Source: Orrella marina
GTDB taxonomy: Bacteria; Pseudomonadota; Gammaproteobacteria; Burkholderiales; Burkholderiaceae_B
Assembly (NCBI RefSeq): GCF_003058465.1
Contig: NZ_CP028901.1
Location: 2,046,001 to 2,110,000, forward strand
Length of the DNA: 64,000 nt
Reading direction: 5' to 3'
The notes beneath the pieces were generated by a model. It saw only the letters and a list, made by a program, of their open reading frames with translations. It ran no database searches and had not been told where the DNA came from. This document shows, one piece after another, positions 26,811-36,355 of this stretch. The translations under genes were made by a program, and so were the position numbers. The first letter of the stretch is position 1. The number at the start of each line of letters is the position of its first letter.

Positions 26811-27197
26811 ATGCCCAAGTATCTTGTGCGAGCCCAGGACATCACGCCGTATCAGCCCGCGAACCACACGCATACCCAGAATCAGCGCCTGATTTCTCGA
26901 GAAACAGTAGGGGCCAGACACGTCGAAGTACTGCTTGGCACTTTAGGCAAGTCTGGCGGTGCACTACCCCACGCGCATCCCGGAATCGAGCAAGTCTGCT
27001 ACCTTCTTGAGGGAAGCGCGCACGTGGAAGTTGAGGGAGAAAGCTTCGAGATGCAGCCAGGGGACACCTGTTTCTTTCCTGCCGACGCAATGCACAAGTT
27101 TGAAGTGACCAGCGACACTCCTGTGAGGCTGCTGGTCATCTACAGCCCTCCCTATGAAGAGAACCCGGAGCGAGTACGGCGCACAATGGACACCTGA
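26811..27197 (+). CDS. cupin domain protein
   Basis: A small single-domain cupin of 128 residues. Motif 1 reads PHAHPGIEQVCYLLEGSAHVEVEG, giving His/His/Glu metal ligands, and motif 2 reads PGDTCFFPADAMHKFE with the last His. No fusion partner is present. Cupins bind metal and serve as dioxygenases, isomerases or sugar/ligand sensors; the sequence gives no specific reaction. It is separated from fccB by 187 bp and from the next gene by 135 bp, so it is probably expressed alone. Confidence 0.8.
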   Translation: MPKYLVRAQDITPYQPANHTHTQNQRLISRETVGARHVEVLLGTLGKSGGALPHAHPGIEQVCYLLEGSAHVEVEGESFEMQPGDTCFFPADAMHKFEVTSDTPVRLLVIYSPPYEENPERVRRTMDT

Positions 27198-27332
27198 CTG
27201 TACAAAGTCTTATAGGCGAGCTAGAAAATACCCTTGAAATATAGTTTCATTACCTCATATGACTGACACGGCGTAAAAGTTTTGCTACGCTTTGTTTTCC
27301 TCAATTATTGGCGTGACACCTTCACGCAACAT

Positions 27333-28619
27333 ATGAAAGACCCTGAGCCTCGACCGTATACCTTAACCAAAACCCTTTCTATATTGACCACAACTGGTCT
27401 CGGGCTGTTCGCAGCTCCAGTGTTCGCCCAGACAGAGGCAACCTCTGCAGTAGCCTCAACGACAATGAACCAGGACATACTCCTGCTCATCGTATTTGTT
27501 CTCTCAGCTCTTGCTGTGTCGTTTTTATGCTCCATCGCAGAAGCCGTCCTGCTGAGCATCACGCCCACCTACATCGCCGGCCTTGAGGGTGTCAGCCCCA
27601 AGAAAGCCGTCCTGATCAAACGCCTCAAAGGCGAGAACATTGATCGCTCCCTGGCCGCTATTCTGACCTTGAACACGATTGCCCACACGATGGGCGCGAT
27701 TGGCGCGGGCGCCAAAGCCAACGCTGTGTTCGGTAGTGCCTGGTTTGGCCTGTTCTCGGCGATCATGACACTGTTGATCCTGTTTCTGTCTGAGATCCTG
27801 CCCAAAACTCTGGGTGCCGTCTACTGGCGGTCACTGACCACGCCTACGGCTGTAGTGGTCAATCTGATGATAAAGGCTCTTTATCCACTGATCGTCGTCT
27901 CGGAAAAAATCACAAGAATGGTGACCAAAGGGCGTGACGTCCATGTGTTTAACCGCGACGAATTCATTGCCATGGCTCATATCGGCAAGGAAGCGGGCCA
28001 CATCAACGATCGCGAATCACGAATCATCCGCAACCTGTTTCACTTTGGATCCCTGCGTGCGCAGGACATCATGACGCCGCGCACGGTGGTGGCGGCTTTG
28101 CCACAAACAATGCCAATTGAACACGCCTTGCAATACCGCATGACAGTCCCATTTTCTCGTATCCCGGTCTTCGACGAAGATCTGGACTCGGTGTCGGGCT
28201 TTGTTCTACGCGAGGATCTGCTCATCGCACAAACCCGTGGAACTGGCCATCGGCCGATTTCCGAGCTTCGACGTGACATCGTTGCCGTAGCCGCGACCAC
28301 CTCACTGTCGAATTTGCTAGAGCTTTTTCTGGACAAACGTCAACATGTTGCCATCGTGGTGGGTGAGTATGGTGAAACGCAAGGCCTGGTCACCATGGAA
28401 GACGTGATCGAGACCCTTCTGGGTATCGAGATTGTCGACGAAGGCGACAAGATTGAGGACATGCAGCAACTTGCCCGCAAGCTCTGGCGCAAGCGTGCCG
28501 AATCTCTCGGTATCAAGAACAATGTGCAGGAATCCCGTGCACACGCATCTACCGAGTCAGAAAGCTCTCAGAATCGCAAACGCAGCAAACGTCTGGTACT
28601 GGCGGATATGCAATCCTGA
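27333..28619 (+). CDS. CNNM/hemolysin-C-like membrane protein with CBS pair
   Basis: A 428-residue integral membrane protein. The N-terminal hydrophobic segment (ending APVFAQT) may be a signal peptide or first helix. A DUF21/CNNM transmembrane domain (about 45-195) follows, including LCSIAEAVLLSITPTYIAGLE. It is followed by a tandem CBS domain (MTPRTVVAALP at about 250 and MEDVIETLLGIEIVDE at about 370), and a basic tail. CNNM proteins are linked to Mg2+ or Co2+ handling. The start is uncertain between 27282 and 27333; I chose the ATG nearest the signal-like segment. Confidence 0.82.
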   Translation: MKDPEPRPYTLTKTLSILTTTGLGLFAAPVFAQTEATSAVASTTMNQDILLLIVFVLSALAVSFLCSIAEAVLLSITPTYIAGLEGVSPKKAVLIKRLKGENIDRSLAAILTLNTIAHTMGAIGAGAKANAVFGSAWFGLFSAIMTLLILFLSEILPKTLGAVYWRSLTTPTAVVVNLMIKALYPLIVVSEKITRMVTKGRDVHVFNRDEFIAMAHIGKEAGHINDRESRIIRNLFHFGSLRAQDIMTPRTVVAALPQTMPIEHALQYRMTVPFSRIPVFDEDLDSVSGFVLREDLLIAQTRGTGHRPISELRRDIVAVAATTSLSNLLELFLDKRQHVAIVVGEYGETQGLVTMEDVIETLLGIEIVDEGDKIEDMQQLARKLWRKRAESLGIKNNVQESRAHASTESESSQNRKRSKRLVLADMQS

Positions 28620-28655
28620 TCAAGCACTGCCCCCGCGTCATTGACAGGACGCTGA

Positions 28656-28694
28656 CCCACCCCAAAGCGATAAATATCGTCGGGTGGGGATTTT
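28656..28694 (+). terminator. probable terminator after the CNNM gene
   Basis: CCCACCC (28656-28662) pairs with GGGTGGG (28682-28688), with a second smaller stem GCGATA/TATCGT inside, and ATTTT follows. It lies 37 nt after the CNNM stop codon. Confidence 0.6.
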
Positions 28695-28891
28695 CATTCT
28701 CTGCCTCGTCCTGACCGCTAGCCAGACATTCACCTCATATAGCCCGACAGGCATCACGGGGAACAAACACGCTTTGCAAGGCCGGGCCGCGCCAGCGGGT
28801 CTCTCGTGAATTGGCTGCACTTGGCTTATAGTGACTGCAATACGTGGCCCAGCATGGGGCTGGCACGTACTCAAGCAAGGTCATCCCGGCG

Positions 28892-31800
28892 ATGTGCAGA
28901 ACCAATGTCAGAAGATGGTCACTTACAGGATCATCCAGAGCACTGACACCCTCAGTCAAACCTAGATCGATCTGGCTCTGGGGAGTGTTGTCGTTACTCT
29001 GCGCACTCCTTGCCTACCTGCCTGCAGTTAAAAGCCAGACCTTGGGTACGGACCCTTCAAATCAGGCTTTGACCGTTGAAAACATGCTCGCTCAACGAGA
29101 AGGCGTTTCAAGTTCAACCACCCTGTCCGACAGCGAACGGGCTGCACTACTCAAGTCTTACGACCAGAGCATCGCCGACCTTCGTAGTCTTCTGACCATC
29201 AACGAACAGATTCAGACGCTTGAGCAAACACTGTTGCTTGCAGCAGACCGAATAGCAGATCTGGCCGAACAGAAGAGGACGGCTCCACAACCACGAACCC
29301 ATGGCGATTTTGGTCCCATGAGACTGGAGCAACTCGAGCTTGAGCAGCTAGAGCTGACGCAAAGACTGACCCAAGCCCAACAATCGTATCAGTCAGCGCA
29401 AGCCAGACTGTCCCGGCTGCTGGGTGCGACCCAGTCACTCAACACGCTTTTGACAGACCGCAAAGCGGCACTCGAACAAATCGCAATTGAACTCTCCACC
29501 CTTTCTGAATCCTCAGGTCAGGCAAGTGTGCTGGCCCGCCGGCAAAACCTGATTGCACGACAACGCCTCTACCAGGCTGAAATTGACTACAACAGCCTGA
29601 CCCTGGCCAACCAGGTCACGCTCAGCAACCTGGCCCAGGCAGAACGAGACCATGCCAGTGCCCAGATTACGCGACTGCGCACTGAGGCCGCCAACCTTGC
29701 ATCTGTCATTCAGGAACGCAGACAGGAAATCGCCAGGCAGGCCCGTGAACAAGCGAACGCACTGCAGGACTTGACGACGGAGTTGCCAGACGGCATTGCT
29801 GCGCTGGCCAGCGAGAACACGGCCCTGCGCATGGAGCTCGAAACGATACTGCAATCAGAACAGTCAATGGACTTCCAGTTGAGAGAGCTGCTGGCATTGA
29901 GAACGTCCTTGCGCGAAGATTATGAACGGATCAGGCAAAGAATCGCAATTGTCGGACACAATGCCTCGATCAGCAGCACGCTGCGCAGCCGACTCGCCGA
30001 GCTCCCTCGCCTGGCCGGGCTTCATGCCCTACGGGCGGAACGCGATGATGAGATTGCGGACGCAACCCAGCGACAGCTGGAAATTGACGACCAGATCCGG
30101 ACACTGGAACATCAAGCCAGTGAGATCGAATCACTGATCGGGCGCCACGCAGCCGATCTCTCCTCTTTCGAGCGCGGGCAACTGGAGCGGCAGACTGAAG
30201 AGGTTGTTTCGGCTTATAGAAACTCCCTTGCGGAACTGCAAAGTACATGGAGCCGCCACATCAACCAACTGGTAGCGCTGGACGCTGCACAGGCAGAACT
30301 GGAAAGACTGACCCGAGATTACGGTACGTACATCGAACAGCAGCTGTTCTGGATGCCGAGCACGAGTGCATTGCAGATCGTATCTTCCCGAACCGGACCC
30401 TGGCAGCCATGGCTAACCAGTGGTGAAGGGATCGTACAACTCGGTGAGTCATGGAAACAATACATCAGTGAATTTCCGTTTCAAGTACTTGCCACCCTGT
30501 TGGCATTCGCGCTAGTCATCAGCAGACGCAGCTGGGCAGCGCGTGAGCTTGCTCATCTGAGCCTGGCCGTGCGACACATTGGTACAGACTCGATCAATTT
30601 GACTGTCAAAGGTATCGGTGCACACCTGATACGAGCGGCCCCATTACCTGCGTTGCTGCTCTTGATTTCTACAGTCATGCGTGGGTTTTCAGACCCACTT
30701 TCGCAACCCTACGCAAGTGGCCTGACCAGTTCGGCCACACTGATTTTCACGCTGGGAATGATCAAGGAATTTTCCGCAACCAACGGCGTAGGTTCCAGTC
30801 ACTTCGGCTGGCCAGACCAAATCTGCAGTGAGGTGCGAGCCCAGCTTCGATGGTTCCTTCCCCTCGGGGCGATCCTGAGCTTTCTGGTCGGTGCGTACAC
30901 GCTTTCGAGTCCTCCGCTGACAATCCAGACACTCGGCAGCCTGAGCTTCATTCTGCTACTACTTGGCTGGCTGTATGTCACCTGGCAACTGTTTGGTCCC
31001 CGTAGCTGCCTGCGAACGTTGCTGAAAGACAACTTTCCAAAATCCTGGGTAAGTCAGCTGCATTTCATCTGGTATCCGGCACTTCTGCTGATTCCCGTCA
31101 TTCTGGGCACGTTATCGCTGGCGGGCTACCACTACACGGCCGTGCAACTCGAAATCCGGGTTCAGATGACGCTCTGGTTTCTGATTGGTCTGTACATTCT
31201 CGTCGAGTTCATTCTTCGCTGGCTGTATGTCATGGCGAGGCACCTCAAGCACGCTGACAACAGAAGAAAGCGGGAACGTCAGAGAGAAATGTCGCAGACA
31301 CAACAGCCAGGTGAGGATGAGACGGACAGCGATTCCAGCCTGCTCACCCCCCAGTTGCCCGAGATTAACTACGAGTCACTGAGTGAACAATCGAAGCGGC
31401 TAGTTCATACCGGTTTCGTGTTTGCGGTTCTGTTTGGAACATGGTCAATCTGGGTTGATCTTCTACCTGCACTGGACATCTGGAATCGTAACGTTTTGGG
31501 TTATGGCGATGGATCAGGAACTGCCAGCGAACTCGCCAAATTGATGCCCGTGACGACGGTTGACATCCTTGCAGGACTTTTTATTCTGGTTCTAACCACA
31601 TTAGCCGCACGCAACATTCCAGGACTACTGGAGATCATTCTGCTGCAGAGACTGCCGCTTGATCCTGGTGCCCGATACGCGCTGACGGCACTCACTCAAT
31701 ATTTCATCGCAGGCGTCGGGGTGTTCCTGTCATTTAGCACCATGGGCGTCGAGTGGGACAAATTGCAATGGTTGATCGCAGCGCTCGGTGTGGGACTGGG

Positions 31801-32392
31801 ATTTGGGCTGCAGGAGATCGTCGCAAACTTTGTGAGCGGCATCATTCTCCTGTTCGAGCGTCCAATCCGGGTGGGGGACGTGGTCACGATCGATGACACC
31901 ACTGGGGTTGTCACACGGATCCAGATTCGCGCCACCACCATCACAAACTACGATCGCCAGGAACTGGTCGTTCCCAACAAGACCTTTATCACTGGCCAGT
32001 TGATCAACTGGACGCTCAGTGATCGTCTCAACCGGATACTCTTGCCTGTCGGCATCTCGTACGACAGCAATGTCGAGTGCGCAATGGAACTGATAAATGA
32101 GGCAGCGAAGGAAATTCCGGAAATTCTCGCCGATCCGGCACCACTGGTGAGTTTCGAATCATTCGGTTCTGATAGTCTGATGCTTTACTTGCGCGCTTAT
32201 CTCGCCAATCTTGATAACCGTTTGAGTGTCATCACACGGCTTCACGCGTCAATCCTGAATAAATTCCGGGATGCCGACATCAATATCGCGTTCCCGCAAC
32301 GGGATATTCACCTAGATTTCAAGAGTCCCCTGGATGTGATGATGATGAAAAAAGAAAACGATGGATCAGGGAAATCGAAGCAATCGCAGTAA
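28892..32392 (+). CDS. MscK/KefA-like large mechanosensitive channel
   Basis: A 1166-residue inner-membrane channel. A signal or first helix (WLWGVLSLLCALLAYLPAVKSQ) is followed by a long periplasmic coiled-coil region rich in Gln, Glu and Leu (about 50-500), then about eleven TM helices, then the MscS pore and cytoplasmic beta domain. The signature GLGFGLQEIVANFVSGIILLFERPIRVGD lies around residue 970, followed by LVVPNKTFITGQLINWT. Such proteins open under membrane tension or are gated by potassium (MscK). Two acidic/basic loops precede the pore. The start codon is uncertain among several; 28892 is the first giving a reasonable N-terminus. It is probably a single-gene unit. Confidence 0.88.
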   Translation: MCRTNVRRWSLTGSSRALTPSVKPRSIWLWGVLSLLCALLAYLPAVKSQTLGTDPSNQALTVENMLAQREGVSSSTTLSDSERAALLKSYDQSIADLRSLLTINEQIQTLEQTLLLAADRIADLAEQKRTAPQPRTHGDFGPMRLEQLELEQLELTQRLTQAQQSYQSAQARLSRLLGATQSLNTLLTDRKAALEQIAIELSTLSESSGQASVLARRQNLIARQRLYQAEIDYNSLTLANQVTLSNLAQAERDHASAQITRLRTEAANLASVIQERRQEIARQAREQANALQDLTTELPDGIAALASENTALRMELETILQSEQSMDFQLRELLALRTSLREDYERIRQRIAIVGHNASISSTLRSRLAELPRLAGLHALRAERDDEIADATQRQLEIDDQIRTLEHQASEIESLIGRHAADLSSFERGQLERQTEEVVSAYRNSLAELQSTWSRHINQLVALDAAQAELERLTRDYGTYIEQQLFWMPSTSALQIVSSRTGPWQPWLTSGEGIVQLGESWKQYISEFPFQVLATLLAFALVISRRSWAARELAHLSLAVRHIGTDSINLTVKGIGAHLIRAAPLPALLLLISTVMRGFSDPLSQPYASGLTSSATLIFTLGMIKEFSATNGVGSSHFGWPDQICSEVRAQLRWFLPLGAILSFLVGAYTLSSPPLTIQTLGSLSFILLLLGWLYVTWQLFGPRSCLRTLLKDNFPKSWVSQLHFIWYPALLLIPVILGTLSLAGYHYTAVQLEIRVQMTLWFLIGLYILVEFILRWLYVMARHLKHADNRRKRERQREMSQTQQPGEDETDSDSSLLTPQLPEINYESLSEQSKRLVHTGFVFAVLFGTWSIWVDLLPALDIWNRNVLGYGDGSGTASELAKLMPVTTVDILAGLFILVLTTLAARNIPGLLEIILLQRLPLDPGARYALTALTQYFIAGVGVFLSFSTMGVEWDKLQWLIAALGVGLGFGLQEIVANFVSGIILLFERPIRVGDVVTIDDTTGVVTRIQIRATTITNYDRQELVVPNKTFITGQLINWTLSDRLNRILLPVGISYDSNVECAMELINEAAKEIPEILADPAPLVSFESFGSDSLMLYLRAYLANLDNRLSVITRLHASILNKFRDADINIAFPQRDIHLDFKSPLDVMMMKKENDGSGKSKQSQ

Positions 32393-32496
32393 CACTAGAC
32401 TTAGTGCATACATTCCGCCCCCCCTGATATGAAAACTTTATAGTCAACACCTGAAAAACCCGAGTCCAGCCAGTCGCTAAAAAGTGGACCTGCCAT

Positions 32497-32524
32497 GTAG
32501 AGCAATCCTGATGGATTGCTCTAC
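32497..32524. repeat. perfect 12-bp inverted repeat at the end of liuE
   Basis: GTAGAGCAATCC (32497-32508) and its exact complement (32513-32524) flank a 4-base loop TGAT. The right arm touches the stop codon of the HMG-CoA lyase gene. The very stable stem has no T-run directly after it on either strand. It may terminate or protect mRNA of the two convergent genes. Confidence 0.7.
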
Positions 32525-33471
32525 TACGCCGACACACTCTGCTCCGTCCTGGCCAGCAACGCGCGCGAAACCTTGGAAGCAGGCTCCCGACCAATTTGCC
32601 GGTTGATCCAGCGAGAAGTGTCAACCAGTTGTTCAAGATTAATTCCAGTCTTGATACCCATTCCGTGCATCATCCAGACCACATCTTCGGTTGCAACATT
32701 TCCCGAGGCGCCAGCGGCATAGGGACACCCACCCAATCCTCCGATCGATGCATCGAACACCCGCACCCCCATCTCAAGTGAGGCCAGTATGTTGGGCAGT
32801 GCCATCGAATATGTATCATGGTAATGGCCAGCCATACTCTCGATCGGAATCTCGGCTGCGACTGCCTGGAGCATTTTCTGGGTGGCCAGCGGTGTTCCCA
32901 TTCCAATGGTGTCACCCAGCGAAATTTCGTAGCACCCCATATCCGCCAGCTTTCGGGCCACCTTTGCCACTGCCTGCGGGCTCACCTCTCCTTCGTAAGG
33001 GCAACCCAGAACACATGAGATATAGCCCCTGACTCTGACACCGGCCTGCAGTGCGGCCTTCGCAACCGGCTCAAAACGGGCAAGCGACTCGTCAATCGAA
33101 CAGTTAATGTTTTTGTGACTGAATGATTCCGACGCAGCACCAAACACAGCCACCTCCCTCACGCCATGCGAAAGTGCCGCTTCAAGTCCTTTCAAATTTG
33201 GCGCCAGCACCGGAAACTGGATATGGCTGGTGCCCGGCAAAGCGAGCGAGCGTGTCAGCACGTCGGCACTGTCAGCCATTTGCGGGACCCACTTGGGCGA
33301 CACAAATGCCGTTGCCTCGATCGTACGCAAGCCCGTACGCGCCAGACGCTCGATCAACTCGACCTTGATGTCTGTCGATACGGGCTGCTTCTCGTTCTGC
33401 AACCCGTCTCGTGGACCGACCTCAACGATCCGGACATCCGTGGGCAAGTGTTCCAGAGTCAGTTCAGGCAT
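32524..33471 (-). CDS. liuE: hydroxymethylglutaryl-CoA lyase
   Basis: The last enzyme of leucine catabolism: 3-hydroxy-3-methylglutaryl-CoA is split into acetoacetate and acetyl-CoA. It is a 315-residue TIM barrel of the HMGL-like family. VEVGPRDGLQNE holds the active-site Arg and Asp, the metal histidines are in AGHYHDTYSMA, and the flexible active-site cysteine loop is GLGGCPYAAGASGN. The ATG at 33471 gives the correct family N-terminus and overlaps the end of the liuD gene by 8 nt. Hence liuB-C-D-E are one operon. Confidence 0.93.
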   Translation of the reverse strand: MPELTLEHLPTDVRIVEVGPRDGLQNEKQPVSTDIKVELIERLARTGLRTIEATAFVSPKWVPQMADSADVLTRSLALPGTSHIQFPVLAPNLKGLEAALSHGVREVAVFGAASESFSHKNINCSIDESLARFEPVAKAALQAGVRVRGYISCVLGCPYEGEVSPQAVAKVARKLADMGCYEISLGDTIGMGTPLATQKMLQAVAAEIPIESMAGHYHDTYSMALPNILASLEMGVRVFDASIGGLGGCPYAAGASGNVATEDVVWMMHGMGIKTGINLEQLVDTSRWINRQIGREPASKVSRALLARTEQSVSA

Positions 33472-35488
33472 TTGTCGCCGCCTCACTTTGCACATGACGC
33501 TCAAGCTCCACCATCTCGGCACCATCTTCCACCTGGTCCCCCACCGCATACCTGAATGACGTCAAGGTGCCTGCGAATGGTGCGGTGATGGTGTGTTCCA
33601 TTTTCATCGCCTCCAGCACCAAAAGCGGTGCGCCTTCCTCTACCTGAGCACCTTCGGTTGCCAGCAGGGCAATCACCTTTCCGGGCATGGGTGCCAGAAG
33701 CCCCCCTTCAGCAACACTGCCTTGCGCCGCGTGTTCGAGTGGATCGGCATGGTCAAGCACCCATGCCTGGCCATCCAGGAATACATGTCGTTTGTGCCCG
33801 ACAGCGATCACACTGGCTTCCCGGCGTCTGCCATCGATATCAACCTGCAGACGTCCCCTGTCATCGCCTTGCGCGCGAACCTGCACACACTGGCCGTTGA
33901 TATCCATCAGGAACCCATCTTCCTGGTAGGCGACTCTGACCACCCGCTCAAGCGATCCTCTCATAAACCGAAACTCGCGCTCAGCCTGAAGATTGAGGCG
34001 CCAGCCATCGGATACGTACCACGGAGATGAAGGTTCTTCTGTATGCGCAGCACGTCTTTGCGCCTGTTCAGTGTCTGTGGTCAGCTGAGCCAGCGCGGCC
34101 ACCATCCACACATCATCAGGAATGTGTTCTGACTTTCTGAACAGAAAATCATGTTCGCGTTCGATCAGTCCAGTATCAAGATCCGCACCGGAAAATGCCG
34201 GGCATGCCGTCAGACGAGTCAGAAAGTCGATGTTGTTCGAAACACCAACGACCTGATAGTCAGCCAGCGCTTGCAACATCCGCGCCAGCGCCCTGTCCCG
34301 GTCGCTGTCCCAGACAATCAGTTTGGCAATCATGGGATCGTAATGTGGGCTGATCTCGTCGCCTTCTTCAACCCCGGTATCCACACGAATGTGCAGGTTC
34401 TCTGCGGGCGGCTCAAGATGCACCAGCCTGCCGGTCGATGGCAGAAACCCTCTGTCTGGATCTTCGGCGTAGATTCTCGCCTCTAGCGCATGGCCGTTCA
34501 TGACGATCTGCTCTTGTGCAAGGGGCAAGGGTTCGCCACTAGCCACCCGCAATTGCCATTCGACCAGATCCTGACCGGTGATCATTTCAGTTACTGGGTG
34601 CTCCACCTGTAGCCGGGTGTTCATTTCCATGAAATAAAAGGACCCATCCTGATTGGCGATGAACTCAACGGTACCTGCGCCGACGTAACCCACCGCTCTG
34701 GCAGCATCGACTGCGGCCTGACCCATTGCGGCACGTCTCTCAGGAGTCATGCCTGGAGCCGGCGCCTCTTCGAGCACTTTCTGGTGGCGCCGCTGAACCG
34801 AACAATCCCGCTCGAAGAGATAAACCACATTGCCATGAGTATCACCAAAAATCTGAATCTCGATGTGACGTGGTCGTGTGATGTACTTCTCCACGAGCAC
34901 ATGATCATCACCAAAGCTGGAGACAGCTTCCCGCTTGCAGGAGGCCAGCGCGTCCAGAAACTGGCCGGACTGTTCGACCAGACGCATTCCCTTGCCTCCA
35001 CCGCCAGCCGCAGCCTTGATCAGAACCGGATAGCCAATCTGCTCAGCTTGCTGATGTAGAAAAGCGGGTGCCTGATTCTCCCCGTGATATCCGGGAGTGA
35101 GCGGAACGCCTGCATCGCCCATCAACTGCTTGGCGTGAGACTTCGATCCCATGGAACGGATCGCGTGCGCAGGTGGACCAATAAAGACCAGACCGGCCGC
35201 GTCGCACGCCTCGCAAAACGCCACATTCTCCGACAAGAAGCCGTAGCCGGGGTGAATCGCCTGTGCACCGGTATGTTTTGCAGCATCAATGATCCGTTCG
35301 ATCACCAGATAGCTTTCCCTCGCGCTAGCAGGGCCAATCAGGACCGCCTCATCTGCCATCCGGACATGACGCGCCCGGGTATCCGCCTCGGAATACACCG
35401 CAACCGTACGGATACCCATCCTGCGTGCAGTCTTGATGATGCGGCAGGCAATCTCGCCACGGTTAGCAATCAGAATCTTGTTAAACAT
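33464..35488 (-). CDS. liuD: methylcrotonyl-CoA carboxylase biotin-containing (alpha) subunit
   Basis: A 674-residue cytoplasmic biotin carboxylase fused to a carrier domain. It carboxylates biotin with ATP and bicarbonate for transfer to 3-methylcrotonyl-CoA by the beta subunit. N-terminal domain IANRGEIACRIIKTARRMG; ATP-grasp with GGGGKGMRLV and the EMNTRLQVEHPVTE block; C-terminal biotinyl domain with the biotin lysine in LEAMKMEH (about residue 640). A good RBS (GAGGAGAG) precedes the ATG. It sits between liuC (9 nt) and liuE (8-nt overlap). Confidence 0.93.
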   Translation of the reverse strand: MFNKILIANRGEIACRIIKTARRMGIRTVAVYSEADTRARHVRMADEAVLIGPASARESYLVIERIIDAAKHTGAQAIHPGYGFLSENVAFCEACDAAGLVFIGPPAHAIRSMGSKSHAKQLMGDAGVPLTPGYHGENQAPAFLHQQAEQIGYPVLIKAAAGGGGKGMRLVEQSGQFLDALASCKREAVSSFGDDHVLVEKYITRPRHIEIQIFGDTHGNVVYLFERDCSVQRRHQKVLEEAPAPGMTPERRAAMGQAAVDAARAVGYVGAGTVEFIANQDGSFYFMEMNTRLQVEHPVTEMITGQDLVEWQLRVASGEPLPLAQEQIVMNGHALEARIYAEDPDRGFLPSTGRLVHLEPPAENLHIRVDTGVEEGDEISPHYDPMIAKLIVWDSDRDRALARMLQALADYQVVGVSNNIDFLTRLTACPAFSGADLDTGLIEREHDFLFRKSEHIPDDVWMVAALAQLTTDTEQAQRRAAHTEEPSSPWYVSDGWRLNLQAEREFRFMRGSLERVVRVAYQEDGFLMDINGQCVQVRAQGDDRGRLQVDIDGRRREASVIAVGHKRHVFLDGQAWVLDHADPLEHAAQGSVAEGGLLAPMPGKVIALLATEGAQVEEGAPLLVLEAMKMEHTITAPFAGTLTSFRYAVGDQVEDGAEMVELERHVQSEAATNA

Positions 35489-35497
35489 GTTCTCTCC

Positions 35498-36289
35498 TCA
35501 GCCCTTGGGCAGCCACTGTGGGGGCCGCTTTGCCAGAAAGGCGTCGAGTCCTTCTCTGGCCTCAGGCGTTGCGCGCAATCTGGCAATCCGCTGCGCAGTA
35601 TCCCGAACGATCTCATCGGTGACAGGCCGGCTGGCCACTGCGCGGATCAGGTCTTTGGCAGCAGCCTGTGACTGGGGCCCGCCACGCTGCAAGCTCTTGA
35701 CCATCCCTGCCACACACTCATCAAGCGAGTCAGCCGCAACCACCTCATGAACCAGCCCAAGTTCGACGGCCTTGTGCGCACTGATCAACTCCGCAGTCTG
35801 AAAGTAGCGGCAGGCATGGCGCTCTCCGATTGCCCGTATCACATACGGACTGATGGCGGCAGGAATGATGCCGAACTTCACTTCTGAAGTCGCGAACAAT
35901 GCCTGCTCGGACGCAATGCAGATATCGCATGCGCTGGCCAGACCCATGCCACCACCGAGTGCCGCACCTTGCACCCGTGCAACCGTTGGCTTGTTCATTT
36001 CAGCGAGCGTACGCATCATCAGGGCAAGCTTCATCGCGTCCGCAAAGTTCTCCGATTCGCTGGCCTGACCGGCCTGCTTCATCCACGCCAGGTCAGCACC
36101 GGCAGAAAAACTTTTACCCCGTCCAGCCAGAACCATCACTCGCACATCGCTTTGTTGATCCAGTTGTCTGAATGTCTGGGTCAACGCCTCAATCAACTCT
36201 GGATTGAACGCATTGTGCAATTCCGGACGATTCATCCATACCGTCGCCACGCCCTGATTCACATCGACTTCCAGGGTCTTGCTCTCCAT
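35498..36289 (-). CDS. liuC: methylglutaconyl-CoA hydratase (enoyl-CoA hydratase family)
   Basis: A crotonase-fold enzyme of 263 residues that hydrates 3-methylglutaconyl-CoA to HMG-CoA. RPELHNAFNPELIEAL and SAGADLAWM are in the N-terminal half, and the oxyanion-hole region reads GAALGGGMGLASACDI (about residue 105-120). The start at 36289 (MESKTLEV) lies behind AGGAG; the frame open to 36346 is not used. The assignment to LiuC rather than a generic hydratase comes from its place between the two carboxylase subunit genes. Confidence 0.9.
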   Translation of the reverse strand: MESKTLEVDVNQGVATVWMNRPELHNAFNPELIEALTQTFRQLDQQSDVRVMVLAGRGKSFSAGADLAWMKQAGQASESENFADAMKLALMMRTLAEMNKPTVARVQGAALGGGMGLASACDICIASEQALFATSEVKFGIIPAAISPYVIRAIGERHACRYFQTAELISAHKAVELGLVHEVVAADSLDECVAGMVKSLQRGGPQSQAAAKDLIRAVASRPVTDEIVRDTAQRIARLRATPEAREGLDAFLAKRPPQWLPKG

Positions 36290-36355
36290 TCTCGCTATCT
36301 CCTTTAACCGCAGATACATTCTGAGGTTCGCCAAAGTTCGGAACAACTTTTCTGA

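Noticed and set aside
27271..27300. GCGTA/TACGC hairpin with T-rich tail before the CNNM gene
   Set aside because: The stem is only 5 bp with a 10-nt loop. It is too weak to call a terminator or attenuator with confidence.
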